From positions 229,411 through 293,410 of the forward strand of contig NZ_JAROCY010000004.1 in assembly GCF_029436685.1 (NCBI RefSeq): DNA of 64,000 bases, in the 5' to 3' direction. Numbering within the stretch: position 1 is the stretch's first letter; every line of letters begins with the position of its first letter. The notes below the pieces were generated by a model. The model ran no database searches and was not told the DNA's origin. It saw nothing but the letters and a program-made list of their open reading frames with translations. A program made the position numbers and the translations under genes. The DNA comes from Novosphingobium cyanobacteriorum (lineage in GTDB: Bacteria > Pseudomonadota > Alphaproteobacteria > Sphingomonadales > Sphingomonadaceae). This document shows, piece after piece, positions 29,111 to 36,680 of the stretch.

Positions 29111-30235
29111 ATGGGTTTAAGCCTTGCGGCTTGCCTTCCTGAAGACTTCATGGACGGGACCTTCGTCGGACGGGCGCAAGCTGCCGACGGTCCACACGTG
29201 ATTGTCCTCCAAGACGGCCGAATCCGCGATCTCACGGCGGTCGCCAGCACTGTTTCCGGCGCGCTGGCGCGTGGGCGACTGGATGGCGGCGACGATCTGG
29301 GCGCCATCGCCGATGGTCTTCCCCCGGGGTGGAGCCTGCTTTCCCCGATCGACCTGCAGTGCGTGAAGGCCTGCGGGGTAACCTTTGCCGTTAGCGCTAT
29401 CGAACGGGTGATTGAAGAGCGTGCGCGCGGCGATGCCTCGGTCGCCGCCGAGATCCGCAGCCAGCTGGAGGAGACCATCGGCGCCGGCATCCGCGCGGTG
29501 GTGCCCGGCAGCGCCGAGGCATTGGCGCTGAAGCAGGCGCTGATCGGGCAGGGCATGTGGTCGCAATACCTGGAAGTGGCGATCGGGCCGGATGCCGAAG
29601 TCTTTTCGAAATCGCCGGTGCTTTCCACCGTGGGCCATGAAGCTCCGATCGGCGTGCGATCGGATTCGAGCTGGAACAACCCCGAGCCGGAGGTGGTGCT
29701 GGTGGTGGACCCGGCCGGCGAAGTGGTGGGCGCGACGCTTGGCAATGATGTGAACCTGCGCGACTTCGAAGGGCGGTCTGCGCTGCTGCTGTCAAAGGCC
29801 AAAGACAACACCGCATCGTGTGCGATCGGCCCGTTCATCCGCTTGTTCGACAAGGGCTTCGGCATCGATGACGTGCGCGTGGCGGACGTGGAGCTTGTGG
29901 TGGAAGGGCAGGACAACTTCCGCATGGAAGGTACCAACCGGATGACCGAGATCAGCCGTGATCCGCTGGACCTGGTGGCCCAGACGATGAGCGAGCACAG
30001 CTATCCAGACGGGTTCGTGCTGTTCTGCGGTACGCTGTTTGCACCCACGCAGGACCGCGATGAGCCAGGCGGGGGCTTTACCCACAAGGTGGGTGACAAG
30101 GTGACGATCCGTTCGACCCGGCTGGGCATGTTGCGCAACACGGTAATGACTTCGCGCGATGCGCCCAAATGGACCATCGGTATTGCCGCATTCATGCGCA
30201 ACCTTGCCGAGCGCGGCTTGGTGGAGAAGGCATGA
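29111..30235 (+). CDS. xylX: 2-keto-3-deoxy-D-xylonate dehydratase (FAH family)
   Basis: 374 aa from ATG 29111, with GGGGGA 8 nt upstream. Very like Caulobacter XylX: SPIDLQCVKACGVTFAVS, ERVIEERARGDA, WSQYLEVAIGPDAE, WNNPEPEVVLVVD, LGNDVNLRDFEGRSALLLS and NTASCAIGPF. The C-terminal fumarylacetoacetase-fold domain supplies the acidic metal ligands. It converts 2-keto-3-deoxyxylonate to alpha-ketoglutarate semialdehyde in the oxidative (Weimberg) route. It is first of a four-gene operon with 4-bp overlaps. An 11/12 operator copy lies inside the coding sequence at 29390. The related L-arabinonate enzyme is a possible alternative. Confidence 0.92.
   Translation: MGLSLAACLPEDFMDGTFVGRAQAADGPHVIVLQDGRIRDLTAVASTVSGALARGRLDGGDDLGAIADGLPPGWSLLSPIDLQCVKACGVTFAVSAIERVIEERARGDASVAAEIRSQLEETIGAGIRAVVPGSAEALALKQALIGQGMWSQYLEVAIGPDAEVFSKSPVLSTVGHEAPIGVRSDSSWNNPEPEVVLVVDPAGEVVGATLGNDVNLRDFEGRSALLLSKAKDNTASCAIGPFIRLFDKGFGIDDVRVADVELVVEGQDNFRMEGTNRMTEISRDPLDLVAQTMSEHSYPDGFVLFCGTLFAPTQDRDEPGGGFTHKVGDKVTIRSTRLGMLRNTVMTSRDAPKWTIGIAAFMRNLAERGLVEKA
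29390..29401. promoter_or_regulatory. candidate intragenic LacI-family operator inside xylX
   Basis: GTTAGCGCTATC differs from the main operator at one base and keeps the TAGCGCTA core. It lies ~280 nt into xylX, centre-to-centre 317 bp from the main operator (about 30 helical turns). It is written with GTT and GCT codons, which appear uncommon in this GC-rich window. Confidence 0.6.
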
Positions 30236-31059
30236 CCATGGCTTCCCACGCAGCCCACGATGCCCCCTTGGCGCCGGCGGCAGAACATTCCAGCGAAGGC
30301 GCGGCGATGGCGCAATATCCCAGCCTGCGCGACAAACGCGTGATCGTTACCGGTGGTGCCAGCGGCATCGGCGAGGCAATTGTCGAGGCATTTGTGCTGC
30401 AGGGCGCGCAGGTGGGTTTTGTCGATATCCTGTCTGCCCCGGCGAACGATCTGGTGGAACGGCTGGGGCATGCCGCGCATGTGCCGGCGTTCCGCGAACA
30501 GGACGTTGCCGATGCTGACGGGCTGACCGAGGCCATCGGCGAGATGGTCATGCGGCTGGGCGGCTGCGACGTCCTGATCAACAATGCGGCCAGTGATGAC
30601 CGTCATCTGCTGGATGCGGTGACTCCCGCCTATTGGGACGAGCGGCTGGCGGTGAACCTGAAGCACAAGTTCTTTGCATCGCAGGCAGTCTGGCCGGAGA
30701 TGAAAGCTGCGGGCGGCGGGGTGATCCTGAACCTTGGGTCGATCTCCTGGCACCTGGGTTTGGACGAGCTGGCGTTGTACCAGATCGCCAAGGCAGGCGT
30801 GGAAGGCTTGACCCGAAGCCTTGCCCGCGAACTTGGCCCCTACAACATCCGCGTGAACACGATCATTCCGGGCAATGTGCAGACCGCGCGACAGATGCGT
30901 TGGTATTCGCCTGAGGGAGAGGCGGAAATCGTGGCGGCGCAATGCCTGAAGGGCAGGCTTCAGCCGGTGGACATCGCCGCGATGGCACTGTTCCTTGCTT
31001 CCGACGATGCGCGGTTCTGCACCGGGCACGAGTACTGGGTGGATGGGGGCTGGCGATGA
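30232..31059 (+). CDS. xylB: D-xylose 1-dehydrogenase (SDR; Caulobacter XylB)
   Basis: 275 aa from ATG 30232, overlapping xylX by 4 bp. Family alignment (Caulobacter XylB begins ...YPSLKGKR) and a GAAGG site suggest ATG 30307 (MAQYPSLRDKR, 250 aa) as an alternative start. Short-chain dehydrogenase: nucleotide motif VTGGASGIGEA, LINNAASDDRH, catalytic Ser in LGSISWHLG and YxxxK in LYQIAKAGV. The end CTGHEYWVDGGWR is nearly that of Caulobacter. It oxidises D-xylose to xylonolactone with NAD+. The symbol follows Caulobacter usage and is not xylulokinase. Confidence 0.93.
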   Translation: MTMASHAAHDAPLAPAAEHSSEGAAMAQYPSLRDKRVIVTGGASGIGEAIVEAFVLQGAQVGFVDILSAPANDLVERLGHAAHVPAFREQDVADADGLTEAIGEMVMRLGGCDVLINNAASDDRHLLDAVTPAYWDERLAVNLKHKFFASQAVWPEMKAAGGGVILNLGSISWHLGLDELALYQIAKAGVEGLTRSLARELGPYNIRVNTIIPGNVQTARQMRWYSPEGEAEIVAAQCLKGRLQPVDIAAMALFLASDDARFCTGHEYWVDGGWR

Positions 31060-31940
31060 GCCGTTTGGTGGAGCGCACGCTGGCGGTGGGTTGCACGCTG
31101 GGCGAAGGACCGGTGTGGGATGCGGCGCGCGAATGTCTTTGGTTCACCGACATCAAGCAGCATCGCATCCATAGCTTCGACCCGGCGCGGGGCCTGCATG
31201 AAAGCCATCTGGTGCATGACCAGGTCGGCTGGGTACTGCCGGCGAAGGGCGGAAAGCTGCTGGCCGGGCTGAAAGACGGGCTGCACTTGTTCGATCCGGC
31301 GACCGGCAAGTGCGCGCGCGTGGCCGAAGTGGCGGGCGAGCCGGCGGGCAACCGGCTGAATGACGCCTGCGCCGACAGCCGGGGCCGGGTGTTCTTCGGA
31401 TCGATGGACGATGGCGAGAGTGCGGCAAGCGGTCGCTTCTATCGCGCGCACGAAGCGGTGGTGACCCCGATGGGGCCGGACGCGGTGTGCATTACCAACG
31501 GCCCCGCAATCGGGCCGGGGGATAGGCGGATCTATTTCAGCGATACAGCGGCGAAGAAGATTCTGGTGGCGGACCTGGATGCGGACGGGAATGTGGACGA
31601 AGCGCGCCTGTTTGCCGACACAGCGCGCGATTTCCCCGATGCCTATCCCGACGGGCCGACCTGCGACGCCGAAGGCTGCGTGTGGACCGGGCTGTGGAAC
31701 GGCTGGGGCGTGGCGCGCTATTCACCCAAAGGCGAGCTGCTGGAGAAGGTGGATATACCGGCGGCCAACGTGACGAAGCTGGCGTTCGGCGGACCCGACC
31801 GCAAGCGCGCCTTCGTGACCACGGCGCGCAAGGGATTGGACGAGGCCGCGCTGGCGGCGCAGCCGATGGCGGGCGACATCTTCGCGTTTGACGTGGAAGT
31901 GCCCGGGCTGGTTGCCGCGTTGGCGGAGTTCCGCGCGTGA
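31056..31940 (+). CDS. xylC: xylonolactonase / SMP-30-gluconolactonase family
   Basis: 294 aa from ATG 31056, overlapping the dehydrogenase stop by 4 bp. Six-bladed propeller of the SMP-30 family with the metal ligands Glu in TLGEGPVWD, Asn in NRLNDACAD and Asp in YPDGPTCD; also GPAIGPGDRRIYFSDTA. No signal peptide. It would open D-xylono-1,4-lactone to xylonate, the second oxidative step. Position between xylose dehydrogenase and an esterase supports this over a gluconolactonase role. Confidence 0.9.
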   Translation: MSRLVERTLAVGCTLGEGPVWDAARECLWFTDIKQHRIHSFDPARGLHESHLVHDQVGWVLPAKGGKLLAGLKDGLHLFDPATGKCARVAEVAGEPAGNRLNDACADSRGRVFFGSMDDGESAASGRFYRAHEAVVTPMGPDAVCITNGPAIGPGDRRIYFSDTAAKKILVADLDADGNVDEARLFADTARDFPDAYPDGPTCDAEGCVWTGLWNGWGVARYSPKGELLEKVDIPAANVTKLAFGGPDRKRAFVTTARKGLDEAALAAQPMAGDIFAFDVEVPGLVAALAEFRA

Positions 31941-33892
31941 AAGCGCTGCCGCTGGCGGTGCTGACCTTGGCGGCCGGGCTTTCGGCCCCTGCGCTGGCGG
32001 CCCTTGCACTGGCGACCCCTGCACTGGCGGCCCCGGCACAGGTCGGACCTGTGCTGGAACTGGAAGCGGCCTGGGGCGACCATGCGGTGATCCAGCGTGA
32101 CCGGCCGATCGTGGTGGAAGGCACGGCCGCCCCCGGCGCAGTGGTGGAAGGCACGCTGGACGACGAACGCGTGATCGGCGAGGCCGACCGCAAGGGCCGG
32201 TTCTCCCTGCAGTTCAAGGCCCGGCCCGCCTCAGCCACCGGCGTGACGCTGACCGTGCGCGCCGACGGTGAGGCGGTGCGCGCGGCGGACCTGCTGGTGG
32301 GTGATGTGTGGCTCTGTTCGGGCCAATCGAACATGGAATTTCCGCTGTCGCGCGCGCTGAACGGCGGGATGGAGGCGGCTTTTTCGACCGATCCGGCGCT
32401 GCGCCTGCTGCAGGCGCCCAAGGCGCTGGGCTATCTGCCCGACCGCCATTTCGCCAAGCCGACCGCCTGGGCGGCGGCGGCGCCCGCGAGCGCGCAGGAT
32501 TTTTCGGCCGTATGCTATTTCATGGCGCGCGAGCTGCGCCGTGCGCGTGGGGTGCCGGTGGGGGCGATCCACGCCAGCTGGGGCGGTTCGAAAGTGACGC
32601 CGTGGCTCGATCCGCAGGCGGGCGCGGCGATCAGCGGGCCGGGCGAGATGGCGCTGCTGGCGCTGTTCGCGCGTGATCGCATGGCGGCGGTGACGCAGTT
32701 CGCGCCGCGCTGGCAGGACTGGTATGCGCAAGGGACCGGCGGGACGAAGCCATGGGCCGCGCCCGATGCGCTGGAATGGCAGGCGGTTCCGGCGATGAGC
32801 GGATGGCGCGCGTGGACCGGCACGCCCCTGGCCGCGAAGGCCACGGGCACGGTGTGGCTGCGGCGGCAGGTGACGTTGAGCGCGGCGCAGGCGCGCGCCG
32901 GGGCGACGCTGGCGCTGGGCGTGCTGGACGACATGGACATGACGTTCGTGAACGGGCGCGCCGTGGGCAACACCTTCGGCTGGGACGAGGAGCGGGCCTA
33001 TCGCCTGCCGCCCGCATTCCTGAAGGCCGGGGTGAACGAGATCCTGGTGGCGGTGACCAACACCTTCGACAACGGCGGCTTCGCCAGCCCGGCCGACAAG
33101 CTGGCGCTGACCGTGGACGGTGGCGAGCGGATCGCGCTGGGGGATGGGTGGCGCTATGCCATCGCGCCCCTGTCCAGCTATCCGCCACGGCCGCCATGGG
33201 ACGCCAATGCGGGCATCGGGCTGATGCACAACCGCATGATCGCGCCGCTGGGGCGGTTCGCGATGGAAGGCGTGGCCTGGTACCAGGGGGAAAGCGACGT
33301 CGACACCCCCGATTACGAACGGCGCATGCAGGCGATGATCGCCGGGTGGCGGGCGCGGTTCGGCCAGGGGCTGAAAGTGGGAATCGTGCAGCTGGCGAAC
33401 TATGGCCAGCCAGCTTCCGCCCCGACCCGTTCGGACTGGGCGCACATGCGCGACGAGCAGCGGCGGATTGCGGCGGGCGATCCCGCCGGGTTCCTGGCGA
33501 GCGCGATCGACCTGGGCGAGCGGACGGACATCCATCCGGCGAACAAGCTGCTAGTGGGCCAGCGGCTGGCGCTGGGCGCGCAGGGCAAGGCCATGCCGAT
33601 GCCGGTGGCGGCGGTGCGCGAAGGCGACGCGGTGCGCGTACGCTTCAAGGGCGTGGAAGGCGGCCTGCACGCGTGGAGCGCGGCCGCGCCGATCGGCTTC
33701 GAACTGTGCGATGCGGCGGACGCCTGCCGCTTTGCTGCGGCGAATGTGGACGGCGACACGGTGGTGCTCGCGAGTGACGGACAGGCCGTCGTGAAGGTAC
33801 GCTATGCCTGGGCCGACAGCCCGGTCGTCAACCTGTTCGACGCGCGTGCCTTGCCTGTGCCGGGGTTCGAACTCGCGGTAACGGAGAATTGA
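31937..33892 (+). CDS. secreted SGNH sialate-O-acetylesterase-type carbohydrate esterase
   Basis: 651 aa from GTG 31937, overlapping xylC by 4 bp (GTGA). An extended Ala/Leu-rich signal peptide is encoded by three tandem 15-bp repeats (31988-32032). The SGNH hydrolase core has the nucleophile in LCSGQSNMEFP, GVAWYQGESDVDTP and the catalytic Asp/His in TDIHPANK, with an inserted galactose-binding-like beta-sandwich (~300-410). Family members labelled sialate O-acetylesterase include acetylxylan esterases. In this xylose operon, removal of acetyl groups from xylo-oligosaccharides in the periplasm is the best guess. Confidence 0.85.
   Translation: MKALPLAVLTLAAGLSAPALAALALATPALAAPAQVGPVLELEAAWGDHAVIQRDRPIVVEGTAAPGAVVEGTLDDERVIGEADRKGRFSLQFKARPASATGVTLTVRADGEAVRAADLLVGDVWLCSGQSNMEFPLSRALNGGMEAAFSTDPALRLLQAPKALGYLPDRHFAKPTAWAAAAPASAQDFSAVCYFMARELRRARGVPVGAIHASWGGSKVTPWLDPQAGAAISGPGEMALLALFARDRMAAVTQFAPRWQDWYAQGTGGTKPWAAPDALEWQAVPAMSGWRAWTGTPLAAKATGTVWLRRQVTLSAAQARAGATLALGVLDDMDMTFVNGRAVGNTFGWDEERAYRLPPAFLKAGVNEILVAVTNTFDNGGFASPADKLALTVDGGERIALGDGWRYAIAPLSSYPPRPPWDANAGIGLMHNRMIAPLGRFAMEGVAWYQGESDVDTPDYERRMQAMIAGWRARFGQGLKVGIVQLANYGQPASAPTRSDWAHMRDEQRRIAAGDPAGFLASAIDLGERTDIHPANKLLVGQRLALGAQGKAMPMPVAAVREGDAVRVRFKGVEGGLHAWSAAAPIGFELCDAADACRFAAANVDGDTVVLASDGQAVVKVRYAWADSPVVNLFDARALPVPGFELAVTEN
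31988..32032 (+). repeat. three tandem 15-bp repeats in the esterase signal peptide
   Basis: CCTGCGCTGGCGGCC, CTTGCACTGGCGACC and CCTGCACTGGCGGCC follow one another exactly, encoding three Ala/Leu pentapeptides (PALAA, LALAT, PALAA). They extend the hydrophobic core and multiply the AxA-type cleavage sites. Confidence 0.85.
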
Positions 33893-33895
33893 GCT

Positions 33896-34975
33896 TTACG
33901 CCTTTGGCGTTCTATCCGCCTTCGCCGCAGGTGGGCCGGCGTCGGATTCCCGGCGGACCAGTTCGTATTCCAGTGTGGTGAGGCGCGGTCGTCCGTTTGC
34001 GTCGGCGCGCTCGTCGCGGATTTCCTGCACCAGTACCTCCAGGCCGGTTTCCGCCATCTTCCGGATCGGCTGACGGATGGTGGTGAGCTCGGGCCAGATG
34101 GTGGATGCCAGCGCGGTATCGTCGAAGCCGCAGACGGTGAGATCGCGCGGGACTTCGAGATCGTTGCGGTGCGCGGCGGCGATGCAGCCGGCGGCCATGT
34201 CGTCGTTCGAGGCGAAGATCGCGGTGGGTCGGTTGGCGAGCGCGAGCATGTCCATCGCCGCATCGAGGCCGGAGCGATAGGTGAACTGGCCTTGGCGCAC
34301 GAGCGCCTCGTCCACCTGGGCGCCGGCTTCGGCCATGGCGTCGCGATAGCCGGCAAGACGCAGCGCGCTGGCCGACTGCTGCGGGTTGCCGATGATGAAG
34401 CCGATGCGGCAATGGCCCAGCGCGAGGATATGGCGCGTCATGTCATAGGCGGCCTGGTAATCGTCGATCATCACCACGCCGTGGTGCGCTTCGGCCTGGC
34501 CCGGACCGATCAGCACGGCGTGCGCTCCGGCGCGGCGGAGGCGAGCAAGCAGGGCGGTGTCGTCGCACAGCGGCGGGGGCAGAAGGAAGCCGTCGATCGC
34601 GCTCTCGGTGAGCTTGGCGATGGCCTTTGCCTGGTCCTGTTCGGGGTCGAAACGTTCGACCATCAGATGCGCATCGAGCCGCGTGGCCGCGTCCATGCAG
34701 CCGATCAAAAGTTCGCTGAGATAGGCGGCGGACGGGTTGGAATAGAGCAGCGCAATGCGCAACTGAGAGGCGCCGGCGAGGCTGCGTGCCGCGCGGTTGG
34801 GCGCATAGTTGAGCTGGCGAATGGCCGCTTCTACCGCGATGCGTGTTTCCTCGCGCACGCCGCCACCGCCGTTGACCACACGGCTGACCGTCATCGGCGA
34901 GCATTGGGCGACGCGGGCGACGTCGCTTACGGTCGGGCGGCCGGACTGTCGCCGGCGCGATCGGACATCGTTCAT
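33896..34975 (-). CDS. LacI-family regulator of the pentose regulon
   Basis: 359 aa from ATG 34975 (GGGAG upstream); a longer in-frame start at 35026 is less likely. N-terminal helix-turn-helix (GRPTVSDVARVAQCSPMTVSRVVNG) with hinge helix (NRAARSLAG), then a periplasmic-binding-protein-like effector domain (ALLYSNPSAAYLSELLIGCM, TAIFASNDDMAAG, VCGFDDTALASTIWPELTTI). It lies between the oxidative xylose operon and the divergent porter-GH51 genes, with an operator in the shared promoter region, so it is the obvious reader of GATAGCGCTACC sites and probably autoregulated. The effector is presumably xylose, arabinose or an oligosaccharide. Equivalent to Caulobacter XylR by context only. Confidence 0.9.
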   Translation of the reverse strand: MNDVRSRRRQSGRPTVSDVARVAQCSPMTVSRVVNGGGGVREETRIAVEAAIRQLNYAPNRAARSLAGASQLRIALLYSNPSAAYLSELLIGCMDAATRLDAHLMVERFDPEQDQAKAIAKLTESAIDGFLLPPPLCDDTALLARLRRAGAHAVLIGPGQAEAHHGVVMIDDYQAAYDMTRHILALGHCRIGFIIGNPQQSASALRLAGYRDAMAEAGAQVDEALVRQGQFTYRSGLDAAMDMLALANRPTAIFASNDDMAAGCIAAAHRNDLEVPRDLTVCGFDDTALASTIWPELTTIRQPIRKMAETGLEVLVQEIRDERADANGRPRLTTLEYELVRRESDAGPPAAKADRTPKA

Positions 34976-35037
34976 GGTTTCAGGCTCCCGTACGGATGTC
35001 CTGACCCTGCAGTATGGGCTTGGCAAGGCCTATTGTG

Positions 35038-35057
35038 AATAAAGCAGACTTAATTTC
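35038..35057. promoter_or_regulatory. 20-nt element shared with the xylX region, copy 2
   Basis: The second copy of AATAAMGCAGACTTRATYTC, 17/20 identical to 29035-29054. It lies 37 nt upstream of the operator here and 62 nt upstream of the divergent lacI start. Confidence 0.5.
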
Positions 35058-35094
35058 ATTTCGGACTTGCGTGGTGAAAAGCATGCGATACAAA

Positions 35095-35106
35095 GGTAGC
35101 GCTATC
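35095..35106. promoter_or_regulatory. LacI-family operator between lacI and the porter
   Basis: GGTAGCGCTATC in the 225-nt divergent region, 94 nt before the porter start and 119 nt before the lacI start. It can control both and give autoregulation. TTGCGT-16-TACAAA just upstream is a possible porter promoter. Confidence 0.88.
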
Positions 35107-35200
35107 ATAAAGTCACAGACCCTTGCGTGGCAAGGGTAACTGGGCTGCATTCGGTTACCCGCGCAAAGGCCGGGGCATAACAACGAGGTGGGAGAGGGAC

Positions 35201-36616
35201 ATGGCTGCAACGCAGCAAGACCGGGTCAACATGGCGCTTGTGGGAGCCATCGTATCCGTGGCGACGATCGGCGGGCTGCTGTTCGGGTATGACAGCGGCG
35301 CGGTGAACGGGACGCAGGCGGGACTGAAGGCCGCGTTCGCGTTGGATGACAATGGCCTTGGCTTCACTGTGGGTTCGCTGCTGATGGGCTGCGCCGCAGG
35401 GGCCTTCCTGGCGGGGCGCATGGCCGACCGCTTCGGACGCAAGCGGATCATGGTCCTCGCCGCGATCCTGTTCCTGGTCGGCGCGCTGGTGCAGGGCACT
35501 ACCGGCAACCACACGCTGTTCGTGATCTTCCGCTTCCTCGGCGGCATGGCAGTGGGTGCGGCGAGCGTACTTTCGCCCGCCTATATCTCTGAGGTCGCCC
35601 CGGCGGCAATCCGCGGGCGGCTGACGAGCGTGCAGCAGGTGATGATCATCACCGGGCTGACGCTGGCCTTCGTGGTCAACTATTTCCTCGCGCAGAAGGC
35701 GGGGGATTCGCTCGGGCTGATCGGGGGCGTGCCGGCGTGGCGCTGGATGTATCTGGCGCAGGCGGTGCCGGCGGTGGTGTTCCTGGTGGCGCTGCAGTTC
35801 ATCCCCGAGAGCCCGCGCTACCTGGTCGGCAGCGGCCGGGGCGACGAGGCGCTGGGCGTGCTTTCGCGCCTGTTCGGCGAGGACGCAGCGGCGCGCAAGG
35901 TGGCCGAGATCCGCGCCTCCTTCGCCAGCGACCACCGCCCCCGGCTGGCCGACGTGCTGGCGCCGGGCACGGTACTGCGCCCGGTGGTGTGGGCCGGCCT
36001 GATCATCGCGGTGTTCCAGCAGTTCGTGGGGATCAACGTGATCTTCTATTACGGCGAGACGCTGTGGAAACTGGCCGGGGTTTCGGAGAAGGCAGCGCTG
36101 GAGCGGAACATCATTTCGGGGCTGGTCTCGATCGCCGCGTGCTTCGTGACCATGGCGCTGGTGGACCGGATCGGGCGCAAGCCGCTGCTGCTGATCGGAT
36201 CGGCGGGGATGACGCTGTCGCTCGGCACGATGAGCTGGGCCTTTTCGCAAGGGACTCTGGATGCCGCGGGCGCGCTGCAGATGGACCAGCAGCTGGGCCT
36301 GATCGCGGTGATCGCGGCCAACATCTATGTGGTGTTCTTCAACGTCAGCTGGGGCCCGGTGATGTGGGTGATGCTGGGCGAGATGTTCCCCAACCAGCTG
36401 CGCGGATCGGCGCTGGCGGTGTGCGGGCTGGCGCAGTGGGGCGCGAACTATGCCGTGGTGCAGAGTTTCCCGGCGATGGCCAGCGGGATGGGCTTGGCCG
36501 AGACCTATGTGCTCTACACCGCCAGCGCGGCGGTGAGCCTGTGGCTGGTCAAGGCCTTCCTGCCCGAGACCAAGGGCAAGGAGCTGGAACAAATGGAAGG
36601 CTGGGGCGGGCACTGA
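35201..36616 (+). CDS. sugar-porter family MFS transporter (pentose/H+ symporter)
   Basis: 471 aa from ATG 35201 with GGGAGAGG just upstream; an in-frame ATG at 35123 lies in the promoter region. Twelve membrane helices with sugar-porter signatures: GGLLFGYDSGAVNG in TM1, GRMADRFGRKR, RFLGGMAVGAASV, PESPRYLV, QQFVGINVIFYYGE, DRIGRKPLLL and PETKGKELEQ. This matches XylE/GalP/AraE-type proton symporters. With an operator of the pentose regulon in front and GH51 64 nt behind, xylose or L-arabinose is the likely substrate. Confidence 0.92.
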   Translation: MAATQQDRVNMALVGAIVSVATIGGLLFGYDSGAVNGTQAGLKAAFALDDNGLGFTVGSLLMGCAAGAFLAGRMADRFGRKRIMVLAAILFLVGALVQGTTGNHTLFVIFRFLGGMAVGAASVLSPAYISEVAPAAIRGRLTSVQQVMIITGLTLAFVVNYFLAQKAGDSLGLIGGVPAWRWMYLAQAVPAVVFLVALQFIPESPRYLVGSGRGDEALGVLSRLFGEDAAARKVAEIRASFASDHRPRLADVLAPGTVLRPVVWAGLIIAVFQQFVGINVIFYYGETLWKLAGVSEKAALERNIISGLVSIAACFVTMALVDRIGRKPLLLIGSAGMTLSLGTMSWAFSQGTLDAAGALQMDQQLGLIAVIAANIYVVFFNVSWGPVMWVMLGEMFPNQLRGSALAVCGLAQWGANYAVVQSFPAMASGMGLAETYVLYTASAAVSLWLVKAFLPETKGKELEQMEGWGGH

Positions 36617-36680
36617 GGCGCCTGCACCGGCAGACGGGCAGGGCCGGACCACTGGCCCGCCAACAGGGAGTGATGCTTCG

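Noticed and set aside
31937..33892. A true sialic-acid esterase role
   Set aside because: No sialic-acid genes are nearby, and the family name covers acetylxylan esterases. The operon is for xylose.
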